Shown one piece after another: positions 45,401 through 58,886 of a stretch of 64,000 bases of DNA; positions within the stretch are counted from its first letter, which is position 1; each line of letters begins with the position of its first letter. Position numbers and translations under genes: made by a program. The DNA is from Marvania coccoides (Eukaryota > Chlorophyta > Trebouxiophyceae > Chlorellales > Chlorellaceae). The notes beneath the pieces were generated by a model. That model made no database searches. It saw nothing but the letters and a program-made list of their open reading frames with translations, and was not told the DNA's origin. The stretch lies in NCBI GenBank assembly GCA_963854735.1, contig OY978104.1, forward strand, positions 744,001 through 808,000, read 5' to 3'.

Positions 45401-48400
45401 GCCTTCCGCGCCGGCGACTCCGCAAGGTGGTTTTCTGCGGCGGGCATGGAGGCGGCAGAGCGGGCACAGCTGCGGGAATTTTTGCTGCGGCGGCGGTGGT
45501 TTCCTCTGCCTGAGGACTTGACCTCCTTCCTGCGCTCGCTCCCAATCTTTCCCCGCGCATCGGCCCGGCTGCCCGGCAGCCTAAAGGAAGCCGCTTTTGT
45601 AGATCTTTTGGACTCGAGATTTTTGCCGCCGCCTGACCTGGACCCCGCTGTGGCAAGCTTTGAGGCGGTGTGGAGCAGCTGTGTGGTGCTGGATTCCATG
45701 AGCAGGGAGGCTGAGGGCGTGCTCCTCGACTTTCTAGGAGTCGCACAGCTTTCAAAGGCGTCATTCTACTCTAAGTGCGTTTTGCCAATTCTCTCGCGGC
45801 TCAGCGCGCCTGGAGCCGCCGTTCAGCTGCTCAGAGAGCTGCCAATACTGCAGCAAGTGGACTCGAGCATCGTACCGCTGCTCAAGGCCACCCGTTTTGT
45901 GACCACCGCCAGCGGCGAGAAGCTTCTTCCTTTGGAAGTCTTTGATCCCCGAAAGGGCGAGCTGCTGCTGCTGCTAGACGTCGCCCGGGCCTTCCCCACC
46001 AGCGAGTTTGCCCCCGTGCTGGACATGCTGCGCCTGCTGGGCATGCAGGCATCAGCAGGACGAGAAACTCTTCTCAACGCCGCCCGAGAGGTTGAGGCTG
46101 CTGTAGCCACACAGCCCGACGTGGCTGCCGCCAGGGCGCATGCATTGCTTGCGTATCTTGACGCGGAAGCTTCCAGGCTAGCGGCGCACCCTGAATTTTC
46201 AAAGAAAGGGGAAGGAAACGCCGGCCCTTCTCTCGGCTTGGACCGTGTGTTTTCTCGCGTGGTGAGCTTGCTGGGAGGGGAGGCTGGCGGAGCTGCGAAA
46301 GCGGGTATGGAAGATCCGGCTCAGCACGAGGAAGACGGGGGAGCCGCCCAGCAATTTTGGCAAGTACTCGCGACGATTGCATGGTGCCCTGTGCAGCAGC
46401 ACCCGCCATTCCAGGGCATGCCCTGGCCGTCTTCTGTTCCTCCTGTCGCCCGCCCAACGGCACTGCGCCCTGCCGCTGACGCCTGGCTGGCTTCCAGCCA
46501 AAAGCTGCTGGCGGGCGAAGTGCGCTCGCCAATTTTGAAGAGAGCAATGGGGTGGACGGTGCCGCTGCCGCCGCAGGTTTTGGTGCGGCAGCTGGCAGCG
46601 CTAGGGCAAGCTTTCACGCACGTCCTTTCCGTAGCTTTGCGGCAGCAGCTGGCAGAGGTATGCGGCTTTTTCAATACAAAACTGTTTTTTCGGAATTTCT
46701 TCGTCATCATGTTCATATTCATGTTTTGGGGGGCTCTGCAGGTGGTGCCTCAGCTGTACCGGGCTCTGGCAAGGCTTTCAGAGGACGAGTTAACCAGCGC
46801 ACGACAAGACTTGGGAGAATCTCCCTGCGTCTGGATTGGCGAGGGCTTTGCACCTGTTGGCAGAGTGGCGTTGAAGGGGCCATTAAACCTCGCCTCGGCA
46901 GGGGTTTACGTCATCCCGCTGGAGTTGGCGCCCTTTCGTGAACTGCTGCTGGCGCTGGGAGTTTCCGCCTCATTTTCTGCGACGCAATACCTGGGGGTGC
47001 TCGCAGAGATGCACGCTGGTGGGGAGGAACTCCAGCGCCCTTTGGAGCCCAGTCAGCTGGAGCAGGCCCTGGCCATCGCGGCTGCCCTCGCCGATGCGAC
47101 GCGACCAGCTGGTTTGCCGATGTACCTGCCTGACGCGCGCAGCATCATGCGAGATGTGGTGGTACTGGTGTATAACGACGCACCATGGACGCAGCAGGGG
47201 CCTCCCTCTGAAGACACCTTTTTCGTGCACCCCATCATTTCGAACGATGTCGCTGACCGCCTGGGCGTCGCCTCGCTGTGAGTTTTTATATAATGCTAAT
47301 GTTTTATTCATTGTTTTTCAAAAACTAAATTTCAAACTTGTTCTTTTCCTGCAGATCCCGGTGCCTGCTGGCCCAGGGCGCCGACGTGTTTTCCATGGCA
47401 CTGACGGGCTCCGCTGTGGAGGCGTTTGGTCAGTCAGAAGCACTCACCACTCGCTTGCGCCACATCCTGGAGAACTATGCCGATGGGCCAGGCCCGCTCA
47501 TGGAGATCCTGCAGAACGCGGACGATAGCGGCGCAACCACCGCGCGCTTTCTTCTCGACCGCTCTCAGTGGGGCACTTCCAAGGTCATGGGCAGCGGGAT
47601 GGCAGCATGGCAGGGCCCAGCGTTGATGGCGTGGAACTCTGCGACATTCAGCGCCAGCGACGTCCAAAACATCGCTCGCATTGGCCAGAACTCTAAAATG
47701 GACCGCCCTGGCGCCACTGGGCGCTTTGGCCTGGGCTGGAACTCGGTAAGAAATAAATAAACATTTTTCTTTAAAGTTGAATTATATTCCATCTATCTCA
47801 CATTAAAAAAACAAAACACTTTCGCAGGTCTACCACTGGACAGATCTGCCTTCGTTTGTCTCGGGAGATCTGCTGGTGATGTTTGACCCTCATGCAGCGT
47901 TTCTGCCGGGCGTTTCCCCAGCACAGCCTGGCATCAAGCTGCGCTTTCCTTCCTCCCCGCTGGTCGAACACTTTCCTGATACTTTCCAGCCTTTTCAGGG
48001 GGTCTTTGGCTGTGACATGAGGTCCCGCTACGACGGAACGCTCTTCCGTTTCCCCCTGCGCTCGCCACAAACCGCCGCCACATCGCAAATCAAGCAGCAA
48101 GCCTACTCACCCGACGACGTGCTGGGGCTGTTTGATTCCTTCAAAGAGCAGGCGCCGCACGTGCTGCTGTTTCTGAAGAACGTGCGGCGAGTGGAGCTGT
48201 GGATTAGGGACGATGGGGCAGAGCCGCAGCAGGCGTTTTCGGTGGATTTGAGGTCTGCGGCAGGCGTGGCAGACCCGCAGGCGGAGGTCACCCAATTCGT
48301 GACAGAGGGCGGCAGCAAGGACGCGTTCCGCCGCCGGCTCAAGGCGACCCCTGATGCGCAGTTGCCGGCAACTTGCAGCGCCGTGGAGGTGGTCAGCCAA

Positions 48401-51400
48401 GCGGTCAAGCATCGATGGCTGGTGTCCAATGTGCTGGCTGGAGGGGAGGCAAAGCAGATGGCGCTGCAGAGCACCCGTGGCTGGATTCCTTGGGCGGGTG
48501 TCGCTGCGCCTGTGGACGGCGCCTTCGCCATCGGCCGGGCATTTTGTTTTCTTCCGCTGCCGACCCTCACACACCTAGGCGTTCATATCAACGGCGCGTT
48601 CGAGCTGTCTTCGAACCGCCGCGAGCTGTGGAACGGCAGGTGAGCTTTTAAGAACGTTATTTTAGTTATTTTCACTGTCATACCCGGGTTCTTGTGGTCT
48701 TAAAAACATGAAATTCCCGCTTTTTCAGAGACCTCACCTGCGAAGCTGAGCGGCGAGCTCGCTGGAACTTTGCTTTGCTCGAGAATGGAGTTGCGTCGGC
48801 GTTTGTCCGAGTGCTGCTGGCTGCCACAAAGGAGATGGAGCTGCAGCGCTACTACCAGCTCTGGCCGGCGACGCTGACGCTGCCGTCCCCATGGGACCAT
48901 CTTTCTCTGGCGCTGTATGCGCGAGTGAGTTGCCTATTATTTCTTTGTTTTCATAATATACCAATCTGTACTAACTCACTTTCTTTCTGCGCATTATATA
49001 TATATAGTTGCTGAACGAGCCGGTGCTGTGGTCTGCGGCCGCTGGCGGCACCTGGGTGGCTCCCTCGCAGGCGGTGCTTTTAATCGGCGGCTCCGAGGGG
49101 ACACCGCTGGAAGCCAGCATTGAAGCCATGCTGCTAGTAGATGGGGTGGCCCTGGTGGACGGCAGACAGTCGAGCTCTGCTTGCATTGTGGTGAGCAACC
49201 TGCTGGAGGCTCATGCGGAGCTGAAAGAGCGAGTTCTTTCTCCCGTATTTTTGCGACGGTATTTGGGGGCCAGGGGTTTCGCGCTTTCTTCTAAAAACGA
49301 GACCTCTACGGCGGATGCAGCGGCATGTCTAGAGTACTGCTTGTCAGATGCCCCTTGGGCAGCAGCAGCAACAGAAGCAGGAGCAGGCGGCCTTGAAGAT
49401 TTGTTGGGTGTTCCGCTCTTGCCGCTGGAAGATGGCAGCCTTGGCAGTCTTTCAGCAGCAGTGCAGGGCACTCTACCTTTCTTGCTGCCGATTTCGGCGT
49501 ACGGTAGCACAAGCATGTTTAAGTTGGCAGGCAGGCTCCTCGCCACACAACAAGCACCGACGCTGGGCCACCAGCTGGCAGCCCTGGCGGCAGCGACGCA
49601 GCTCAACCTTCGCCCGCTGGACGCCACCTGCGTTGCCGAAGAGGTGCTGCCGGTGTACCTGCCACACCCGTGGAAAGGCAAGGCGGTGGTTTTGCTGAAC
49701 GAAAATGGAGCGGAGCAGCAGAATGCTGTGAGCACAGAGTGGGTCATGCAGCTGTGGGAGGTGCTGGGAGCTGATTCAAGCCCGGACATGGGGTCTTTGT
49801 CGCAGTGGCCTTTCATCCCAGCTTCTTTCCGAGGAGCGGCAGCCTTGGCCGCACCGTCGCCGAAAGCTGGCCTGGTGGAGGATGGAGGGTGGTCGGAGGC
49901 CACGCAGAGCGCACTGTCAACGCTGGGGTGCGCGTTTGTGGCGCCAGAGATCAGCAAGCTGCTTCCTGACGCCATAAAGACTGCTTGTGTGCACCCAGCA
50001 ACCGGCGGCGGCGTTCTGGCTGCGCTGCGCTACACCGAGGCGAATGGAGAGCTGGAGGACGACGAAAGGGACGCCCTGCGGTCGTTCTTGCTGCAATCGC
50101 GCTGGTTTGACGGGTCTACGAGTGCTGTTCTTATGTCGCAGCTGCATGCTTTTTGCATCTACCGCTGCTGCACAAGAGGGCTGGATGAGTTTGCTGCAGC
50201 ATCAGCAGCGTTCAACAACCTTGATGGAGAGCGCTACCTTGCGCCGCTGGGATTTCAGCCCCATGCTGCGCTGCCGCCGACATTTATAGTTCCCACTTCC
50301 AGGGGAGAAGGACAAGTGCTAGTTGACGTGAGTTTTCGTCCTTTGCGTCGTTTCATCATTTCATGAAAACGTTTAAATTGTTTATTAAAATTTCTGAATG
50401 CATTAACATTGGAAATTTTAATTAATTTGCGTTTTATTTACCTCTCTCTAGGTGCTCGGCGTTCCGGCTGTGGGCGCAGAGACGGCGCTGGTGCAGCATG
50501 TCCTCCCACAAGCTGGAGCGCTATCCTCTGGCGCACTGTCAGCTACCATGACGCCCCTTCTTCATCTCGTGGCTGGCGGCAGGGCACCTCCTGCCGTTGT
50601 TGCCGCCCTCAAATCAAATCCTTGTGTACCGGTGGAATCAGGGACGGTTCTGCAGCCAAGCGAGTGCTTTGACCCCCGCAGCGCCGACCTGCGCAGCTTG
50701 CTCGGCGAGTGCGCATCGTTTCCAGCGCCGGCGTGGGCAGCAGACGCTCGCGTTCTCGATGGATTGGTGGCGCTGGGCATGCAAGTGTCGGTGACGCCCG
50801 ACGCGCTGCTGGCAGCGGCCAGGGAGATCCACGCTGACGTCTCCAAGGATTTGGAGGCTGATCAGTCGCGTGAGTCCCTGCAGCGGCGGGCTCATGCTCT
50901 TGTTGCTGCACTCGGAGACCTGGCTAGCTGCGCTGCAGAGGACGTGGAAGTAGAGTGGGCGCAGTTTGGAGACCTTGCATTCTTCCCAGTGCACGCAACC
51001 CCGCCATTTGAGGGGCTGCCGTGGCCGGAGAGCGTTCCTCGCGCTGCATTCGCGCCGGCGAGGCTTGTGCGGCCTGGCGCTGCTGCCTGGCTGGTGTCCT
51101 CCACCCTCAATGTGTTGGAAGCCGAATGCTCGGATGCGCTGGCAGAAAAGATGGGGTGGACAGGTCCTTTGCCGCCCAAAGTGCTCTGCGCACAGCTGTT
51201 GGGTCTCGGCCGGCTGCACCCCTCTCCTCTGCAAGATGGCGACCTCGCCGAAAAGGTGGCAGCTGCAGCGACACAGATATATGCTCTACTAGAGCAGCAG
51301 TTCCCTCTGGATGGCGCTGAAGCTGGCATCGTCCCTCCCCTACTCACGGCTGGGCCAACTGTTCTTGTTGAGGACGAGGAAGGGCGGCTTTTCTTCGCGC

Positions 51401-54400
51401 CTCCATCGCTGGCTGCCGTTGACTGCCCTGCAGACCTTGCGCCGCACGTTTTCTCTGTTTCCGAGCACCTGGCGCGGTGCGGAGCGTTGCTGGAGGCAAT
51501 GAAAATTCCGGCGATGCCTACGCCTGCGCAGCTGCTGGCAGGGCTCGCTCGAATGGCTGCGGAAAGCTCGAAACCGCTAGGTGAAGCAGCTCTAGCTACC
51601 GCCATGGCTCTGGTTCACGGCCTGGAGGCCTCAATTTTGCAGCTGGCAGATGTTGAGAAACGGCAGCAAAAAATGTTTTTGCCAGACGCTGAGGGCGCGT
51701 TGGCGCTGGCGTCGACGCTGTACGTGAATGATGCGCCATGGCTGGGGCACGGAGACCTGAATATGCTGCACCCTGACGTGGGGGAAGATGTGGCGCTCGC
51801 TTTGGGTGCAAAATCGTTGCGTTATCACAATCAGGTGGCAAACCAGACCAGTGCAAGGCTGCCCTGCCCCCCAGCTGCGCTCATGCGCCAGCTGTTGGAA
51901 GCTCAGGCTGACCCAGGTAAAGAACAAAGCTTTCCATACTTTTATTTACTCTCTTAACTATTTAAATAAATAAAAAAAATGCAGCTCTTTTGGCGCTGTG
52001 CGACGCGTTGGAGCTCGCAGACATTGTCGGCTGCTGTTCCATCGATTTTCACCTCGACGGCACCCTCCACCCCGAACAATCTGTGCTTCAGCCTGGTCTG
52101 TCCGCACTCCAAGGTCCGGCGCTGTGCGTCAAGCTGCGAGGGGTGACGCTGACTGCAGACGAGCTCTGCCGCCTGCAGAGCCCTCCCACGCCGTTCCACT
52201 TGCGTCAGGGCACCTGCCGCTTTGGGTGCGGCCTGCTGCTGGGCTACCTGTTTTCAGACGTGGTGCAAGTCATTTCTGGGGACGGCCTGTTCATTTTTGA
52301 CCCCTCCACCCGGCATCTTGCGATGGAGACATCTTCCACCGATCAGAGAAACGCTGACGCTGCGTTTCACGGCACAGGGCACGCGAAGCAGTACCGCCTG
52401 GCTGGCACCGACCTGCTGCGGCGCTTTGCGGACCAATTCTCTGTTTGGAACTGGGCTGAGGAGGACGTTTCTGGGCGCATGAGCTCCACCTTGCTGCGCT
52501 GGCCGCTGCGAACACCAAAACAAGCATCAGGGGGCCACGCTTTGGCGCAGCAGGCGTGGTCGACCGAACAGGCTCTGGATGTGCTGAAATCCTTCGCCGC
52601 TACCATCAGCCAGAGCCTGCTGTTTTGCAACAGCGTTGCTTCAATTCGAGTCTCCCACCAGGCCGCTGTGGGGCCTGCCGTGCTGTTAAAGCAAGCCACA
52701 TTTAAGCTTCCTTTGCGCGCTCCTGGGCAGCCGCCGCCGCCACCGCAGCACGCGCACCGCTGCTGGTGCGACGAGCAGGAGTGGCGGCGCACGGTGAAAT
52801 GCTCTGGAGGCAGCGGCGGGTTTATGAAGATGCTGTCCTGGCTGGGAGGCCCCAAGGAAAGGGGTAGGGGTGCACAGAGTGCGCCATGGCAGCAGCAGCA
52901 GAAGCAGAGAGAGAGCGACGCTGTCTTCCGCGTGGTGGAACACACAATCATGCTGCGTTATGGTGACGGCGGGGAGAAAGAGGCGCATGAAGAGCGCTGG
53001 ATGGTCTCTGTATGCGCCGCAGGGGGAGGCAGCGGAGCTATTGCTGTGGATAAGCGCCACGGGCACCATGGGTTCACCCCACAAGCCGGCGTGGCGGTAC
53101 AGCTGCAGTTTGACGAGAACAGATCCACCGCCACTGGATTGGTGCGCTCTCTTGGGCTGCTGACGCCGCTGCCTTTGCCTGGAGAAGCTGCGGTAGACTC
53201 TCTGCATGGCCTTCCCTTCACCGTGTGTGGCTTTTTCGCGCTGGCACGCGCTGGCGGCCGCCACATCGTGGCCCCCGCGACCGAAGCGCCTGCTGATGAC
53301 CCTGGCAGCTCTGCAGAGACCACGGAGCACGTCAAAGCGAGGTTCAATGCTGCTTTGCTGAAGTGCGTGGGCCTGGCGGCGGTGGAATTGCTGAGAAAGC
53401 TGGTGATGCAGCCTGGGCGCCTCCCAGGAGAGTGCCAGGCTCTCTACTCGCTGCTCCCCATCGCAGCAGCATCTCCAGCAGCGGTACGTGCAGAGGTGGC
53501 GCTCGTTTGTAGCCAGATTTGCACCGCGGCAGCTTCCAAGCGAATTTGGCGGCTGCGCAGCGGCGAGGCGGTGTCGCTGGCGCACGGCTGCTTTTTGCAC
53601 TCGACCTCGGGGCTGACGTCATTCTCCCCCGCGGCGCGCAACTTCATACAGACTGGGCTGCCTCTGTTTGATGCGCCGGATGAGGTGAAGCCTTGGCTCG
53701 AGGCGTGGGGTGTGCAGGGCCTTCGCGGCATTTCCCCTTCCTCTTTGGCGCACGAGCTCAAGGAACAAGCGGCCACCGGGGCGCTGGTGTACGGCGGAGC
53801 TTTCACACCTGCCGTTTGTGGAGAGCTGCTGAGCTTTGCGCTGTCCAGCGTCACGACAGCGTCTGATCCCACGGCGCCTCTGGATTTGGACGTGTTCAGG
53901 GCATCATGCGAAGGGCTGCCTTGCCTGGACTTCGGCGGCAAGATTCAGCGCCTGGGCACGCGGCATACGTAAGTTTTCCTTTTGTTAATAATAAAATAAA
54001 ATAATCTAACGATTGTTTGTTATGCTAAATTTAATTGTACTTCTGCAGGATGTTCGTGGTCGAAGCAGAGTCCCTGGCTGGTGGCCACCCTGCGTCGCGC
54101 CTGTTTGCCAACCACGCGCATGTTCTCGTTGATTTCGTGCATCCAGAGCTCACTGGCGTGCTGGGCCCGCTGGTGGCTCACCCCACCGTCGGCCCTGCTC
54201 TGGGAATTGCCCCCTACAACTTGGAGCGCCTGGCGGGGCACCTAGCAACCGTGCTGCCGGTGCACTGGGCGCCCAGGGGGGATGCTCCCATGGCTGTGCC
54301 ATGGAAGGATGGGTCTGAGGCGGGTTATAAATATTTAATAATATTATTTTGGCCATTGATTATCTATTGATTAAATTTTTTATTTTATTAATATTTTTAT

Positions 54401-57400
54401 TCTCCTGTGCAGGGTGGCCCTGGCCCAGCCTGGCTGCTTGAGCTGTGGGGCTTCCTCTTTGACTGGAACGCTGCCCACCCTGGGCCTCACCCCTCGGCGT
54501 GGGTAGACCCTCTGGCTGGCTGGACGCTGGTGCCCACCCTGAGCGGCGAAATTGTTCGGCTTGCTTTCCGTCATTCCGTGGTCACTCCACCTCTGGCGCC
54601 CACCAGCCTGCTGGACGCCGATGCTCCTGCGCTGCACGCCGAGCCCTGGGCCACGCGCCTCGTTCCCGCTCTTCTGGAGGCAAAAGCCTACATATTGGAT
54701 CCTCGGTTTGCAGTGTGTAGCGAAGTGTGCAATGGCGCCTATGCTGGCACTTACGGCGCGGCGGCGGACGAGTCTGCGTTGCTGGTGTCCAAATTGCGGA
54801 CCACGGGGGAGCTGGAGCGGTTGCGCTGGAGCGGCATGAGCCCTGAGTCTCGGGGCGTCTTTGTCGAGTGGCTGGCGGAGGAGGCTGCCGCAAACCAGCA
54901 GCGCTTCAGGGCTGCCGACGTGGAGGCACTTCAGCGGGCCCCCATATACCCCACCTGGGATGGCGGGGCTGCTGCTGCCTGCGGCGCTAATGCAGAAAGC
55001 GCCAATTCTGTGGACGGGGAGGCAATCGCAGATCTACTGGGCGCTGCAGAGGCGCTGCCAATCCACCTGCAGCGGAGGCTTTTGCGGCACAATGTGGCGC
55101 TGTGCCCTCTGTTTTCTCTCCTCGGCGTGCAGAAACTCGATACTCCTGGGCTGCTGGTCGCGGTAATGCGCGGAGAAGGCGGCGGAGTGGTGGGTCTTAC
55201 ACCCACAGCCGCTGAGGCGTGCTTGGATTTCATCGATAAGAGCTGGGGAGAAGTTTTGCAGCTGAATCAAGAGTGCACCGGCGTTTTGGCTTCATCTTCA
55301 TTTGTTACAATCGCAGATGGCACGCTGGCCGCCCCGCGCTCACTCTACGATCCTGCGCTGCCGCTGTTTGCCACCGTCTTTGTAGGTCAGCCCGTTTTCC
55401 CGCACGGCAAGTTTGCCTCGCCGCCCTGGCTGCGCATTCTTCGCGCGCTGGGCCTGCGCCAGAGTTTGGACCGGCCAACGCTGCTGGAGGCTGCGCGCAG
55501 GGTGGAGCGGCAAGCCAGGGCCTGTGGCAGCCCAGCAAAAGCTGGCATTGCGCTCGCAAACAGCAGGAGCAGCATGAGCGCTGCAGCGCAGCAGGTGTGG
55601 GCCGCTGCAGCTGCGCTGGTAGGCCACTTGGGCGCAACAGAAGGGAGTGCGCTGCTGCTGGGCATCGACGGAAGAAAGCTGGCTGAAGAGCTGCGCGAGG
55701 TGAGCAATATATATTATTTTTCCATAATTTTTTCCAGTCAACCTGCCTGTTAACTCTCACCCACATTTTTTTCAAATTTTATTTTGCAGATACCTTGCGT
55801 GCCTTCCAGCATTTTTACGGCAGGCAGCGCCGTTGCCCACCCTGTTTTAGCCCAATATTCAGAGATTGTGCTCCCAGCCGACGCGCCGCTTGCATGGTCG
55901 AGTGCACCGGTCTTGGATGCGGCTGCAGCTCCGCCCCCACCCCAGGCATCTCACTCCAGCCTGAGAATTCGATCGCCACCGCCATTTGCGTCTGTGGTCG
56001 AACATTTGGGCAGGATCGGAGCCAATGGGGGGCAGGCGGCGCTCGCAGCGTGGCCCTTCCCTGAGGCCTCCCCGCTGTCTGCCTGCCAGCGCGTATTGCA
56101 GTACTTGGAAGAAGAAGGACTGACCGCACGCCAAGTGGAGCAGCTTAAGGGCGTCCCCCTCGTGGCTGTGGCCAACGGCACACGGCTGGTAGCTGCTGAT
56201 CGCTCGCTGTTTGTGCGGCTGCCTGTCGACGCTGCGCCACTCACGTTTGAGCTCCCTCCCGAGCTTGTCTCTGGGCTGGTGGTGCTCAAGCAGCTGGGGC
56301 TCAGAGACGAACCGTCTGCCGGCGATCTTTTGGCAGTGCTGCAATCCGTGCCGATGGGAGCTCAGCTGGCGACGCCCCAAGTGGCAGCAGTGGCGCAACT
56401 TCTGAGGTACCTGCTGGAGGTGGGCGCGTCCGACCCTGAAGTGGCAGCCGCAGCTAAGAACTGCAGGATTGCGGTGCCGGACACTCAAGGAATTGTGAGA
56501 TGGCCGGTGGCTTGTGTTTGGGGCGATGCTGGGGCATGGAGCGGTCTGGTGCCGCGTTTAGCTGTCGCAGGCGTAGCTGTCGTGCACCCTGCGGTGCCTC
56601 CCGCAGTGAGCCAAGCTTTGCGCATCCCAGCTGCTGCGCAGGTCATCCAGGAGCGGCTCGATCCGGAAGCGCCACCGCTGGAGCCTGTGGGAGAGATTCA
56701 GGGCGTGACAGCGGCGCAGGTGGCTGCGCGGATGAAAGAGGAGTGCGTGGTTGAGGCTGTGCACGCCGCTTTGGAAGCGCATCGCCGTCTGTCAATGGCA
56801 AGTGTTACACTGCTACCTTCCAGCTCCCCTGCCTTTGAAAATGTCGCTGCAGCGCTGCGGGGTGCGGCTGACAGCCTGGAATTCGTGCACAGCTGCCGCA
56901 CCGCCCTGGAAATGGTCACCCCCGAGGGAGCCTTGCCTTTAGTGGGCACGGGCACGGCGGTTTCTAGTTTTTCCCGCGATGGCCGGCTGGTGATTGCAGC
57001 AGAGCCTGGCGTTGAGCTTTCCGCGGCGCTTGCAGCAGGCGTCAGCAAGATGTTCAAGGCACAGACCATCCTCCCTCTGGCTCCGCTGTTTGCAGCTTCC
57101 GTAGAGCGACTGAGGAACACCGCTGCTCTGGTCGCTCGCGGCAGCGATTCCTCAATCAAGGCAGAGACTTCATCTGCAGCCGAAGCAGCTGCTTCAGGGT
57201 TGGCTCTGGCCGCCACCGCTGGCCAGCTGGGTGCCCCGCTCACTCCTGGCGATTTCACGGCGGTAAAATTTATGCCGCTGCGGCGCTATGCAGCAAGGGA
57301 GCTCGTGGCAGTTCGCATGCCGTCGGGGGGCCTGCGCTATGCCCGCGTGCTCGCCCACTCCTCACGCCCTGCAGGCGCCGCTGTGTTCAGGGTGACGCTC

Positions 57401-57934
57401 GAAATTTCCCATGGCGTTTTCCATGATATCCTTTCAAGCGAGATTTTGAGCTTCCCTTCCTCGTTCGAGGCGGTGTCGCTGCAAAGCGCGGGACCGAGCA
57501 GCTCTCTGGCATTTACGGCTGAAGGGTTGCAGGAGCAGCAGCAGGGCAGGGAGGAGAGGATGGCAGGTGGACGTGCAGCGCCGAGGGATGCTTCCCCTGC
57601 AGAAATTGCTGCTGCGGTGCGCTCGATGTTGGAGGTGGCCGGGGTCGCGGTGGACATGCAGGTGTCAGAGCAGCTGGAGCAGATTCTGGTGCTGAGGCGG
57701 CAGGTGACAATTGCGGAGAATTCCCTTGCGGCGGCCACGGCGGCAAAAAGCCGAGCAGTGGAGGTGGCGACGCAGGTACGCGGAGCCTGGCAGTGCCGCA
57801 TCTGCCAGACAAACGAGGTGAATACTGCGTTCGGGTGTGGTCACATGCTGTGCTCGGATTGTGCGGCCCGGCTGCCGCGCCCTGCTTGCCCTTTTTGCCG
57901 GAAAGCATCCAGGGCCACGAAGCTGTACAAATGA
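42401..57934 (+). CDS. Sacsin-like giant protein with C-terminal RING
   Basis: Fifteen exons: 42401-42568, 42661-42802, 42926-43347, 43625-44850, 44920-46657, 46742-47277, 47355-47745, 47828-48639, 48729-48924, 49008-50327, 50452-51916, 51985-53968, 54049-54323, 54429-55699 and 55790-57934. Frame is kept throughout, giving about 4,696 residues, close to plant sacsin-RING proteins (about 4,700). Repeat 1 starts at the N-terminus with an HSP90-like ATPase (FGQTVSLTSRI, ELAQNADDACA, GLGFNAVYHL). Repeat 2 starts near 1436 (FGQSEALTTRL, ILQNADDSGA, GRFGLGWNSVYHW). A degenerate third lies near 2846 (ALQGPALCVKL, CRFGCGLLLGY). The RING (about 4650) is CRICQ...CGHMLCSDC...CPFC. Likely a chaperone and ubiquitin ligase. 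Acceptor 13 is ambiguous: CAG at 54428 keeps frame, GCAG at 54412 does not. AATAAA at 57958. Confidence 0.93.
43441..43575 (-). mobile_element. Diverged terminal-repeat copy in sacsin intron 3
   Basis: The 277-bp intron contains GTGCACCTACTGCTGGCGTC, TGGGGACTCTTTG, GATGAGCTTAAGTTATCCTC and GGGCAGGCATACG, in the order of the right terminal repeat at 20245-20350. Here the hairpin is TTGTTTT/AAAACAA, different in sequence from the other copies. Confidence 0.7.
46658..46741 (+). other. Sacsin intron 5, 84 bp, stop-free
   Basis: GAG|GTATGC...CTCTGCAG|GTG. The intron is a multiple of three without an in-frame stop. It would encode a hydrophobic Phe-rich stretch (FFVIMFIFMFWGAL) if retained. Motif spacing supports removal. 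Confidence 0.8.
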
Positions 57935-58886
57935 AAAAATGAAAAAATATAATGGGCAATAAATATCTATCGAAGAAACTGTGGTATCTGATCTGCCCTC
58001 GGGGGGTGCCTTGGGACGTCGAGTCGGGAATTTTAATGTGTGTACTATAAAAAGTATGTTTTTTATTTCATTATTATTTGATATGCCTCCAGTTAACTGA
58101 AGACGTGTGGAAAGAGCAGGCCCCCGCCGTCCCCGGGTCGTAAGACTTTGGGCCCTGCCTTCTGAGTCTCCTGCAGCCCGACCACGGCAGATGCATGCAA
58201 ACATTCGAGAGAAGAAGGATCCCTCAAGGATTGAAGAGTCAGAGGAAGAGGAGACTCAGGGGCGGTCTCAGGCACCTAAGATTGCCATTTAAATGCATCT
58301 TTGTTTGACGCTTTCTAAAATGTTCTCTTCGGCTGAGAGCCCTGGTTACGATTTAGTAGTTTGATTTTTGCCTATTAGTTTTCGATTATCCTTATAATTT
58401 GGGTGTGAAGGCGGAAGGGTGTTCTTTGAACGCTATAGGCTGCCAAAGAGAGAGAGAGAGAGAATGTTCTCTCGCCATTTCACAGACCGCGTCAAAGTCT
58501 CAGTCGAAGCGCCCGATTTTCTGGAGTTCTGTTGAGAAGTTGTTTCCACAATTACGATCCAAATTCAGCAGCCGGCTTGCTCAAGAGCATTTGTCATGCC
58601 CGAAGCGACTCGCACGAGGCCTTGTCAATTGCACTCGAGAAGAATACGGGATACAAAATGAAAATGTCACAACTTGGAAAATCCCCAAACGTCTCAAAAG
58701 GGGGGCAAACATTCTCGTCAAGAACTCAAGACATTCGAATTACAGTATAAATACGTTCGTTCTAAAAAAAAGTGGCATCAAAGAGTGGTACTTCATTGAC
58801 CTGACTTCATCGCCAGCTTCATCGCGCGCATGGCACATTTCTTTCATCCCGTCTTTTGCTCAAAAAGCCCGTTAATTTATATTAAA
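57935..58886. other. Intergenic region, no supported gene
   Basis: Holds the sacsin poly(A) signal, a GA-repeat at 58449-58463 and several open frames (58168-58290 with an acidic EESEEEET word; 58399-58875). They lack splice or family support. It probably includes the promoter of the next gene. Confidence 0.45.

Noticed and set aside
44395..45699. Long minus-strand open frame within sacsin
   Set aside because: Shadow of the GC-rich sacsin coding strand; no family words and no splice logic.
58399..58875. Plus-strand open frame of about 158 codons
   Set aside because: It lacks a convincing ATG context, has low-complexity RERERE, and shows no recognisable motif.
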